NCBI GenBank assembly: GCA_017935505.1
Contig: JAGBHM010000004.1
Coordinates: forward strand, 1 to 64,000
Length of the DNA: 64,000 nt
Source: Bacteroidales bacterium
GTDB taxonomy: Bacteria; Bacteroidota; Bacteroidia; Bacteroidales; UBA932
Direction: 5' to 3'
Shown here one piece after another: positions 53,631 through 61,608 of the stretch; positions within the stretch are counted from its first letter, which is position 1; each line of letters opens with the position of its first letter. Position numbers and translations under genes: made by a program. Below the pieces are notes generated by a model. The model was not told the origin of the DNA and did not search any database. It saw nothing but the letters and a program-made list of their open reading frames with translations.

Positions 53631-55070
53631 ATGGAAATGATAACAGAGATTGTAACATCTGTAAACAATGTTTTGTGGAGTTATATCCTCATCGCAACCC
53701 TAATTGCATGCGGACTGTGGTTTACTTATAAGACAAAGTTTGTACAATTTGGAATGATCCGCCACATGTTTAAACTTTTAGTTGAAACAAGCGGAGATAA
53801 AATAAAGTCATCCAATAATTTAAGGAAAGAAAGAAAGATATCATCTTTTGAGGCTTTTGCTGTTTCCATAGCAGGACGTGTTGGTACAGGCAACCTCGCA
53901 GGTGTAGCTACAGCCATTGTAATCGGTGGCCCAGGAGCAGTCTTCTGGATGTGGCTTATTGCCCTGATAGGCTCCGCAAGTGCATTTGTAGAGTCAACCC
54001 TCGCCCAAATGTACAAGATAAAGGGAAAAGATTCATTTATCGGAGGTCCCGCCTACTACATCGAAATAGGGCTTAAGAAGAGATGGCTCTCAATTGCCTT
54101 TGCCATCTTCACAATAATGACCTTTGGATTCGCCTTCAACTCGGTTCAGAGCAATACCCTCAGCGCAGCTTTCAACAACGCATTTGGGATAGATACTGCC
54201 ATAATTGGAGGAATCATCACCCTGCTCACAGCTGTTGTGATATTTGGAGGAATACAGAGTATTGCCAAAGTAAGCAGCATCATAGTACCTATAATGGCCG
54301 TAGGATACGTAACAATTGCAACGATAATTATTATATTAAATATCACAGAATTACCAAAGGTTATCGAAATCATTATTTCAAGTGCATTTGGAATGGAGCA
54401 GGCAATTGGCGGAGGTATAGGAGCTGCGATAATGCAGGGCATCAGAAGAGGCCTTTTCAGCAACGAAGCCGGTATGGGCTCCGCCCCTCATGCTGCAGCA
54501 ACAGCCCACACTTCGCATCCGGTAAAACAGGGTCTCATCCAGGCATTGAGCGTATTTACAGATACTCTACTAATCTGCACCTGCACCGCCTTCATCATCC
54601 TTTTCAGCGGCGCGCCTCTGGACGGCTCTGTAAATGGTGTGCAGCTTACACAGTTTGCCCTCAACAATGAAATTGGCAGCATAGGAACATACCTGATTGC
54701 AATAATCCTTGTATTCTTTGTATTCAGTAGCATTCTTGGCAACTATTATTACGGAGAGGCTAACGTTACATATCTGATAAGGAGTTGCAGAGAGAATACA
54801 AAAAAGGGCATAATGTTCACATACAGGACATTGGTAGCCCTCACAGTAATGGCTGGAGCAATAATGAGCCTGGAACTTGCGTGGAATATCTCTGATATAA
54901 CAATGGGACTTATGGCACTATGCAATATGGCAGGCATCCTCATGCTAGGCAAATATGCCTTCAGACTGCTTGCAGACTACAGAAGCCAGCTCAAGCAGGG
55001 CATAAAAGATCCTGTATTCGATAAAGAGAAGGTAGTTCCTGAAATAAAAGACCAGCTGGAGTGTTGGTAA
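53631..55070 (+). CDS. Sodium:alanine/glycine symporter (AGCS family)
   Basis: A 479-aa polytopic carrier with about 10-11 membrane helices. The AGCS signature appears as GRVGTGNLAGVATAIVIGGPGAVFWMW, followed by FVESTLAQMYK and GGPAYYIEIGL. NEAGMGSAPHAAATAHTSHPVKQG is the second conserved block, and the helix-8 region is VFTDTLLICTCTAFIIL. It would take up Ala or Gly with Na+. It starts one base after the LOG gene stop. Substrate is inferred from the family only. Confidence 0.93.
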   Translation: MEMITEIVTSVNNVLWSYILIATLIACGLWFTYKTKFVQFGMIRHMFKLLVETSGDKIKSSNNLRKERKISSFEAFAVSIAGRVGTGNLAGVATAIVIGGPGAVFWMWLIALIGSASAFVESTLAQMYKIKGKDSFIGGPAYYIEIGLKKRWLSIAFAIFTIMTFGFAFNSVQSNTLSAAFNNAFGIDTAIIGGIITLLTAVVIFGGIQSIAKVSSIIVPIMAVGYVTIATIIIILNITELPKVIEIIISSAFGMEQAIGGGIGAAIMQGIRRGLFSNEAGMGSAPHAAATAHTSHPVKQGLIQALSVFTDTLLICTCTAFIILFSGAPLDGSVNGVQLTQFALNNEIGSIGTYLIAIILVFFVFSSILGNYYYGEANVTYLIRSCRENTKKGIMFTYRTLVALTVMAGAIMSLELAWNISDITMGLMALCNMAGILMLGKYAFRLLADYRSQLKQGIKDPVFDKEKVVPEIKDQLECW

Positions 55071-55113
55071 CCCCAGCCTGTCTGCTGCAATTCGGCCAAA
55101 GTCCCGGACAAGA

Positions 55114-58095
55114 TCAGTTCAAAACAATGACGCCATGTCCGTCTTTACCGTTTATATAGATTTGCGGAGACTTATCAAGTTTCACATGTCTTATAAACTC
55201 ACTTTCATGTTCAGAAGGCAGGGAGTCAAGTATCTCCTCTTTAAAAAATCCGTTGCCGTCAAACTCATTTACTGTCAGATATCCAACACCCAAAGAGGTG
55301 ATATTCTGGAAGAAATGAGTGCCCTGGCTCGGATCTATCTGAAAATCTTTCAATGCAGTTTCAACTATCACCTTGGCCTCTGAAATATCACTCCACATAA
55401 CAGGCACACCGAGCCAAGGATCACTTGAACCCCATCGGCCGGGACCTATGAGAACATAACTCCTTCCCTCCTGTCTGAGCCTCTCATTAAACTCTTTTAT
55501 CTGAAGAACCATCTTTTCAGTCATTGACTTATCAAAAGAGCTGCTTTTTACATAAATAATATCACTTATGCCATCAATATGCCCTGGGCCCAACGATTTC
55601 GGAGAATAGAGCAATGCATTGTCCATATCCACAGAATCAATATCGATATCACTTTTATTGTCGCGATAATCTGTTATCGGTCTCACCTGTAAAACATTGA
55701 AAATAGCCGCTTTACCCGGCTCCACATCTAGATTCACCGCAAATTCTATTTCCACCGGACATCTGAACTCCTCACCACAAATATCCAACAGATCGGAAAG
55801 TATCTGCGCCACCGGATATTTGCCGAACTGCAAAATATTGGCAAATGTTATGATTCTACGGCTACGCTTGTCAAATGTATTATGTACTATGCGGTCGTTC
55901 TCCATATCCCACGAAGAGGCAACATACTTCATACTCCTGAAACGTGACGCCTCAGATATGGTAAACTTCTGCAGGTTTATCCCCTCATCTATGGATGTCT
56001 TGAACTTCTCCGGCTCCAGATTAAGCGCATACATCACATCCTGAGTATCTCTCAAGGCCAGTTTAGGGGTTGAAAGCTGCAATATCTTTGAAGGATACTT
56101 CGGAGAAAACCTCAATCCCTGTCCCCCATCCACTATGAGTTTACCCAAGCCAAAGGCCATATTTACAATACCATCTTCTGGTCTTTCATCCTCAATAGGG
56201 TAATAATTTACAGAGCGTGCAACTCCCGATATGGCAGGAAAATAATAACCCTGGTCTTCTGAACCACATATCCCCTGTATTACTATTGCCATCTTCTCCT
56301 CGCCAAGCATATTTGCCGTTGTATGGATATATGCCCTACTTGCCGCAAAGAATACAGAAGCATAAATGCTCTTGATTGCCTTTTCCAGGAGTCTGAGCAT
56401 CTGATCCTTATTTTCGGTAACCGGTATCATATAGGTAGAATATATTCCGGCAAAAGGCTGGAAATGGGAATCTTCCAGCTTTGAGCTTGAACGCACGGCC
56501 AATGGCTTGGTCACTGTTTCAAGATAAGCTCTCAGCTTCAGACTCAAATCTTCTGGCAAACGGGAACTAACAAATTCTGACAGCAATTCCGCATCTGTAA
56601 TATTTGAATTTATTACATATTGGAGACCGTTATTTTTTATAAACCAATCGAAATACTCTGTGGTTATTACAATACTGCGGGGTATCATTACCTTCATGCC
56701 CTCATATTTGGTGAGCATATTGTACTTTTGCAACATACTGTTCAAATAGGCAAGGCCTCTGGCCTTTCCGCCAAGCGATCCTTCCCCTATCTTGGCATAC
56801 CAGATATATTTATTGTAATTTTCAGGATTGAACTTGGCTATGACCCCTTGTCCTATAAGCATTCTGTAATCCTTGAATTTACGAATTACCGACTTTCTCA
56901 CCTCCTCTATCGAGATGTACTCTTTTGCCCCAAGCTCCTTCACCTGCCTTGCAAGCAAAAAGAGGCCTCTGGCAAAAAGCCACTTGGAAATTCTGTTTCT
57001 CGAAGCATGATATTGGAGCACTTCATCGGGAATTTCATTGAGAATACTCTGCATACTCTTCAAATCTCTTGCGACACCCAGCACCTCTCCGGTATGGAGA
57101 TCTCTGAATACAAAGTCGCCAAACACAAACTCCTCCCTTATATACTCACTCAACTCCAACAATAGAGTCATAGAGTATTTCACTATAAACCCGCAATCAA
57201 GTGCTATAGCCTTTTCGCGCAGTGATTCCTGGCTCGATTGCAAAAGAACCGGCATATATTTATTATCAGCCTTTATCATGGCGGCAAGCTGCAGACCTGC
57301 CTCCAGATTCTCCTCTACAGCAGGATCATTCCTGTGCATTGTAAAACCCACATCAGAGATAACTCCCAAAAGGTTCTGCTTATATTTTTCATATAGCATT
57401 GCAGCATCTTCGTAATTTGTTGCGAGCAGGATTTTAGGTCTTGCCCTCTTTCTCAGTTTCTGCTGCTGCTCATTCAATGTCTCCTTCAAAAACTCGGCAC
57501 TCTGCTGCAGAACAAGTTTGTAGATTGTCGGCAAATATGTAGAATAATACCTTACAGAGTCCTCCACAAGGAGTATGCACTGCACTCCGGCCTGTATTAT
57601 ATCCTCATCCGCATTCATCTTATCCTCAATAAGTTTGATAATTGCCAGAATAAGATCTGCATTGCCATTCCAACTGAAAATATAATCTACAGCAGAGCGG
57701 TCTTCCATCTCCAGTCTTCTGAATACCTCTTTCGAAAAATTTGTAAGCAGAACAACCGGAGTCTGCAATCCTTTCTTCTTCAAGTAGGCCGAGAGCCTGA
57801 AAACATCAGTATCGGCCGTATTGAACATATTAATTATCAGATCAAACGAATTTCCACCGTCGAGCAGCTCCTTAGCTTGCGCAGTAGTTGTAACCCACAC
57901 AAATTTTGGAGGATTGCTTATATTCAAATCTACATATTCCCTATACAACTGCATCTCTATCTGCCCGTCCTCCTCAAGCATATAGGCATCATAGCTGCTG
58001 CATATCATAAGAACCGTCCTTATCCTCTTTTCCATAAGTACTGTATAATTGGTTCTTTTCAAGCCAGTTAAAGGAGATATCTCAATAGAATCCAT
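55114..58095 (-). CDS. Receiver-domain/PPDK-type ATP-grasp protein
   Basis: A 993-aa protein. Residues ~10-150 are a degenerate receiver-like fold with no phospho-acceptor (FDLIINMFN). Residues ~165-330 form a better receiver: LLVEDSVRYYS, VISDVGFTMH with a phosphorylatable Asp at ~245, and IVKYSM Lys. Residues ~435-830 are a pyruvate-phosphate-dikinase N-terminal ATP-grasp (GSLGGKARGLAYLNSML, AVRSSSKLEDSHFQPFAG, EFAVNLDVEPGKAA). The catalytic phospho-His domain (GGxTSH) and the PEP/pyruvate-binding barrel are both missing, so it cannot be a complete PEP synthase. A GRWGSSDPWLGVPVMW tail follows. The ATG at 58095 is preferred over an upstream TTG. Confidence 0.85.
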   Translation of the reverse strand: MDSIEISPLTGLKRTNYTVLMEKRIRTVLMICSSYDAYMLEEDGQIEMQLYREYVDLNISNPPKFVWVTTTAQAKELLDGGNSFDLIINMFNTADTDVFRLSAYLKKKGLQTPVVLLTNFSKEVFRRLEMEDRSAVDYIFSWNGNADLILAIIKLIEDKMNADEDIIQAGVQCILLVEDSVRYYSTYLPTIYKLVLQQSAEFLKETLNEQQQKLRKRARPKILLATNYEDAAMLYEKYKQNLLGVISDVGFTMHRNDPAVEENLEAGLQLAAMIKADNKYMPVLLQSSQESLREKAIALDCGFIVKYSMTLLLELSEYIREEFVFGDFVFRDLHTGEVLGVARDLKSMQSILNEIPDEVLQYHASRNRISKWLFARGLFLLARQVKELGAKEYISIEEVRKSVIRKFKDYRMLIGQGVIAKFNPENYNKYIWYAKIGEGSLGGKARGLAYLNSMLQKYNMLTKYEGMKVMIPRSIVITTEYFDWFIKNNGLQYVINSNITDAELLSEFVSSRLPEDLSLKLRAYLETVTKPLAVRSSSKLEDSHFQPFAGIYSTYMIPVTENKDQMLRLLEKAIKSIYASVFFAASRAYIHTTANMLGEEKMAIVIQGICGSEDQGYYFPAISGVARSVNYYPIEDERPEDGIVNMAFGLGKLIVDGGQGLRFSPKYPSKILQLSTPKLALRDTQDVMYALNLEPEKFKTSIDEGINLQKFTISEASRFRSMKYVASSWDMENDRIVHNTFDKRSRRIITFANILQFGKYPVAQILSDLLDICGEEFRCPVEIEFAVNLDVEPGKAAIFNVLQVRPITDYRDNKSDIDIDSVDMDNALLYSPKSLGPGHIDGISDIIYVKSSSFDKSMTEKMVLQIKEFNERLRQEGRSYVLIGPGRWGSSDPWLGVPVMWSDISEAKVIVETALKDFQIDPSQGTHFFQNITSLGVGYLTVNEFDGNGFFKEEILDSLPSEHESEFIRHVKLDKSPQIYINGKDGHGVIVLN

Positions 58096-58160
58096 ATAAA
58101 TCAAGTCCAGCGGTTTGTAAACAAAACTATTTCCGTAAAGTTAATATATATTCAGAAAAT

Positions 58161-58193
58161 TTTGCCATAAAATCTCCTTTTTAAGTATTTTTG
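58161..58193 (+). promoter_or_regulatory. Predicted MATE promoter
   Basis: TTTG (58161-58164) and TATTTTTG (58186-58193) are 21 bases apart. The MATE ATG is 14 bases further on. A minus-strand -7 element (TAGTTTTG, 58129-58122) points at the neighbouring PPDK-like gene. Confidence 0.65.
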
Positions 58194-58207
58194 CAAAAAG
58201 ATAAGAC

Positions 58208-59569
58208 ATGAGTATAAAATCGGGTATTCCTACAGAATTGGGGACAGAAAAGATCTCCAAACTATTGCGCCAGTATGCAATACCTGCCATAATAGCCATG
58301 ACAGCCTCTTCGCTCTACAATATGGTAGACAGCATATTTATTGGTCATGGTGTTGGTCCTCTGGCTATTGCAGGCCTGGCCCTCACATTTCCACTGATGA
58401 ACCTTGGTGCAGCATTTGGCTCACTTGTTGGTGTGGGAGCCTCCACTTCCATTTCGGTATTGCTCGGACAGAAAAACTACGACATGGCCCGCAATGTTTT
58501 GGGCAATGTTGTAACACTAAATACCATTATAGGTGTTGTCTATATGGTTGCCGTCTACATATTTCTCAATCCGATCCTCTACTTCTTCGGGGCCAGTGAC
58601 CAGACCCTCCCCTATGCAAGGGAGTATATGGAGATAATCCTTCTGGGAAATGTGGTAACACACATGTACTTAGGTCTCAACGCAGTACAGAGAGCATCAG
58701 GATTCCCTAAACAGGCCATGGCTGCCACTATATTTACGGTAATCATAAATACAATCCTCGACCCTATCTTCATATATGCATTTGATATGGGTATCAGGGG
58801 AGCAGCCATTGCAACTGTCATAGCACAGATACTGGCCCTGATATGGCTTACAAAGATGTTCTCCAACAAAAACAATGTAGTGCATTTTGCCAAAGGCACA
58901 TACAAACTTGTACCGAGAATAGTAAAAGATATACTCTCCATCGGAGCTGCCCCATTTTCAATGAATATGGCGGCTTGTCTGGTTGTAATTGTAATCAATC
59001 AGGGGCTGCAGAGACATGGAGGAGACCTTGCCATAGGTGCATATGGCATCATAAACAGAATTGCCTTCATATTTGTAATGATTGTAATGGGCCTCAATCA
59101 GGGCATGCAGCCTATTGCTGGCTACAATTTTGGTGCACGCAAGTTTGACCGTGTACACAGAGTGCTCATTACCACCATAATATGTGCAACATGCATCACC
59201 ACTTTCGGTTTTCTTGTTGCCGAAATATTCCCAAATACATTTATAAAGATATTTACAACCGACTCCCAGCTTATAGCCATAAGCCGTGAGGGAATCATGA
59301 TAATATTCGCATTCTTCCCTATTGTAGGATTCCAGATGGTTACAGGAAACTTTTTCCAGAGTGTAGGAATGGCTGGAAAGGCCATATTCCTCTCCCTCTC
59401 CCGACAGCTGATCTTCCTGCTGCCTTGCCTTCTGATACTCCCAACATTCATGGGAGTGAAGGGCGTGTGGTGGAGCATGCCGATATCAGATGCCATGTCG
59501 AGCATAATTGCAGGATTCCTGCTTATACATCAGATTAAAAAATTCAAAAAAGAGAACAATGGAATCTAA
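58208..59569 (+). CDS. MATE-family efflux transporter
   Basis: A 453-aa membrane protein with 12 predicted helices in two homologous halves. N-half: LLRQYAIPAIIAMTASSLYNMVDSIFIGHGVGPLAIAGLALTFPLMNL-type start with the conserved NMVDSIFIG. C-half: LSIGAAPFSMNMAACLVVIVINQGL and AYGIINRIAFIFVMIVMGLNQGMQPIAGYNFGA. Members extrude cationic compounds with Na+ or H+ antiport, but the substrate cannot be told. It overlaps the following kinase-like gene by 11 bases, so the two are probably co-translated. Confidence 0.93.
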   Translation: MSIKSGIPTELGTEKISKLLRQYAIPAIIAMTASSLYNMVDSIFIGHGVGPLAIAGLALTFPLMNLGAAFGSLVGVGASTSISVLLGQKNYDMARNVLGNVVTLNTIIGVVYMVAVYIFLNPILYFFGASDQTLPYAREYMEIILLGNVVTHMYLGLNAVQRASGFPKQAMAATIFTVIINTILDPIFIYAFDMGIRGAAIATVIAQILALIWLTKMFSNKNNVVHFAKGTYKLVPRIVKDILSIGAAPFSMNMAACLVVIVINQGLQRHGGDLAIGAYGIINRIAFIFVMIVMGLNQGMQPIAGYNFGARKFDRVHRVLITTIICATCITTFGFLVAEIFPNTFIKIFTTDSQLIAISREGIMIIFAFFPIVGFQMVTGNFFQSVGMAGKAIFLSLSRQLIFLLPCLLILPTFMGVKGVWWSMPISDAMSSIIAGFLLIHQIKKFKKENNGI

Positions 59570-60203
59570 ATATTATATAACCATCGGACGCCAGCTGGGG
59601 GCAGGCGGTCTTGAAATAGCAAAAAAACTCTCTGAAATATTCGGAATACCGGTATATGACAAGGAGTTGATAAACATTGCCTCAAAAGAGAGCGGACTCT
59701 GCTGTGAGGTATTTGAAAATGCAGACGAAATCCCGCGCAAATCGGCCCGTGGCCTCTTTGGCCTTCTCTTTTCGGGTGTAGCCTACAACAATCTAGGCAA
59801 CAGAAGTGTGCTCGACGAGGCCGAACTCTTCAGAATTCAAGGAGAGGTCATCAGAGATATTGCCTCAAAGCAGTCGGCAATATTTGTAGGACGCTGTGCA
59901 GACTATATTCTGAGGGAACATCCACGCTGCATGAGTGTATTCATCACTGCAAATGATGCAGACAGGGTTGCAAGGCTGCGCCTGAGCAAAAAAATGGATG
60001 GTTTCAAGAATCTGTCGGATAACGAACTGGTTGAATATATGCGTAAAGAGGATAAGAAGCGTGCAGAATACTACAATTTCTACACCTACAAGAATTGGGG
60101 CCACTCAACCTCTTATGACTTGTGCCTCAACTCTTCAGTCCTCGGCACCGACAAGTGTGTGGAGATAATTGCAGACCATATAAAAAACGTATTGTTAAAA
60201 TAA
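59559..60203 (+). CDS. Cytidylate kinase-like family protein
   Basis: A 214-aa protein with a P-loop-like N-terminus (YITIGRQLGAGGLEIAKKLSE) and VYDKELINIASKESG, typical of the cytidylate kinase-like family (AAA_26-type). The LID-type region and GRCADYILREHPRCMSVFITA follow. It differs from canonical CMP kinase in the P-loop, so nucleotide substrate is uncertain. The ATG at 59559 begins just before the P-loop; upstream codons lie in the MATE gene. Its last three codons and stop fall inside the first copy of a tandem repeat. Confidence 0.85.
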   Translation: MESKYYITIGRQLGAGGLEIAKKLSEIFGIPVYDKELINIASKESGLCCEVFENADEIPRKSARGLFGLLFSGVAYNNLGNRSVLDEAELFRIQGEVIRDIASKQSAIFVGRCADYILREHPRCMSVFITANDADRVARLRLSKKMDGFKNLSDNELVEYMRKEDKKRAEYYNFYTYKNWGHSTSYDLCLNSSVLGTDKCVEIIADHIKNVLLK

Positions 60204-60353
60204 ACTGCAAGCCGAGAGCAGAACTCAAGCTTGCTTGAAGATATGCCGAGGCGCAGCGTGATTGTAAATGAAATTTAAAATAAACTGCAAGCCGAGAGCA
60301 GAACTCAAGCTTGCTTGAGATATGCCGAGGCGCAGCGTGATTGTAAACAAAGT
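60195..60353 (+). repeat. Two tandem copies of an ~80-base element
   Basis: Copy 1 runs 60195-60274 and copy 2 60275-60353. The first ~67 bases are identical except for a one-base deletion in copy 2 (GAAGATA to GAGATA); the last ~12 bases differ slightly. Each contains TCAAGC-TT-GCTTGA, a compact inverted repeat extending to seven pairs in copy 2, and GCCGAG motifs on either side. Copy 1 starts within the last codons of the upstream gene. It resembles dispersed intergenic repeats I know from Bacteroidales genomes, but dispersal cannot be tested within this window. Confidence 0.9.
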
Positions 60354-60369
60354 TTAAAATAGCTGAAGC

Positions 60370-60870
60370 ATGGCAAAAATCAACAAGACAAATGTTGCCA
60401 GAATCCTTGACAGCAAAAAAATCCCATATGAACTCATTCCATACACAGTTGATGAGAACAATCTGGCCGCCACACATATAGCGAAGGAACTGAATGAAAA
60501 TATCGAACAGGTATTCAAGACTTTGGTGCTGCGGGGAGACCGCACGGGCCATTTTGTATGTGTAATACCAGGAAATTGCGAAGTTGACCTCAAGAAGGCG
60601 GCAAAAGTCTCAGGCAATAAAAAAGCCGAGATGATTCCGATGAAAGAGCTGCTCCCCACAACAGGTTATATAAGAGGAGGCTGCTCCCCTGTCGGAATGA
60701 AGAAACCGTTTCCCACATGGTTCCACCACACCTGCACCCAATTCGGTTACATATATCTGAGTGCAGGAGTCAGAGGGCTGCAGATAAAGGTAAAAGCAGC
60801 AGACATCATCAGTTTGATAAGCGCCGCCACCGCCGATCTCGTTGCATCCGGCAATACTTCAGAGGAGTAA
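60370..60870 (+). CDS. ybaK: Cys-tRNA(Pro)/Cys-tRNA(Cys) deacylase, YbaK/EbsC family
   Basis: A 166-aa protein of the YbaK/ProRS-INS superfamily, which hydrolyses Cys mischarged onto tRNA-Pro. It has KTNVARILDSKKIPYELIPY, the FKTLVLRGDRTGHFVCVIPG region with the family's conserved Lys-Thr-Leu, and the GYIRGGCSPVGMKKPFPTW active-site-side block. Length is normal. It begins 16 bases after the tandem repeat and is not obviously linked to neighbours. Confidence 0.93.
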   Translation: MAKINKTNVARILDSKKIPYELIPYTVDENNLAATHIAKELNENIEQVFKTLVLRGDRTGHFVCVIPGNCEVDLKKAAKVSGNKKAEMIPMKELLPTTGYIRGGCSPVGMKKPFPTWFHHTCTQFGYIYLSAGVRGLQIKVKAADIISLISAATADLVASGNTSEE

Positions 60871-60929
60871 TTGTGCATAAATAGTTGAAAAATAGTTGCC
60901 ATTCCTATCTCTTTCTGAAAAATAAATTG

Positions 60930-60937
60930 TAACTTTG
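60930..60937 (+). promoter_or_regulatory. -7 element for the Cys/His-rich gene
   Basis: TAACTTTG matches TAnnTTTG, 34 bases ahead of the ATG at 60972. A clear TTTG at the right spacing upstream is missing. Confidence 0.45.
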
Positions 60938-60971
60938 TACCGGCTATACCAATTCGGACGGTTGGTTTTGT

Positions 60972-61460
60972 ATGAAAACAGCAATCAGAAATATTGTTTT
61001 TGCACTTACAATATGGGTCTACATCTTTGGCTCATCAGGATTCACTGTGCACCATTGCTGCTGTAAAAAACACTATCATACAACATGCGCCATCATCAAC
61101 GCTTGGGAACATTACGTATTTTCCGGTTGTGAGAAGCACAACCGTGATGCCTCTGAGGTATCACGCCAAAATGAAGACGGCTCATCATCACAGATGACCA
61201 TTGTAAAGAAGGCAAAAGGCCATTGCACCGACTTTCTCTACACAATGGAGTCGCAATGGTACAGCAATGAAGACAATCTTCAGGCACCTGCCAAATACAT
61301 TGTGGAGCTGTTGCAGTATCTGCCAGTTGATTTGCACACAATCACAGAAAGCCAATATTTTGGAGCCGACATTGAGCTCTTCTACAATTACGACACATCC
61401 CATTACCGTTACCGGCAGTGGTGCCCGGCACCGGATGTTCTCTGTACATTCATAATATAG
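60972..61460 (+). CDS. Small exported Cys/His-rich protein (HYC_CC_PP-like)
   Basis: A 162-aa protein with an N-terminal hydrophobic signal/anchor (IRNIVFALTIWVYIFGSSG) followed at once by TVHHCCCKKHYHTTC, then a spaced GCEKH and KGHCTDFLYTMESQWYS. This arrangement of a His-Cys cluster after the signal, later Cys and a two-strand region before the end resembles the small proteins called HYC_CC_PP in Bacteroidota. Their function is unknown. The Cys/His clustering suggests metal binding. A TonB receptor gene follows 148 bases downstream, as is common for the family, so a role in metal or nutrient uptake is inferred but not shown. Confidence 0.7.
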   Translation: MKTAIRNIVFALTIWVYIFGSSGFTVHHCCCKKHYHTTCAIINAWEHYVFSGCEKHNRDASEVSRQNEDGSSSQMTIVKKAKGHCTDFLYTMESQWYSNEDNLQAPAKYIVELLQYLPVDLHTITESQYFGADIELFYNYDTSHYRYRQWCPAPDVLCTFII

Positions 61461-61608
61461 ATCCAAAAACTCGTTTATGCCGTACTATATTGCCTCAGGC
61501 CATTATAGTGCGGGTGGTGGTGTTTATACACTCACCTTTTCTGTTTTGCGATTATTTCATCCGTAAAATCATTTAACTTAAATAATACAATAACTAAAAA
61601 GAATGCCT

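Noticed and set aside
54083..54670. 195-codon plus-strand frame within the AGCS symporter
   Set aside because: It is an out-of-frame shadow; the symporter frame has intact family signatures across the same bases.
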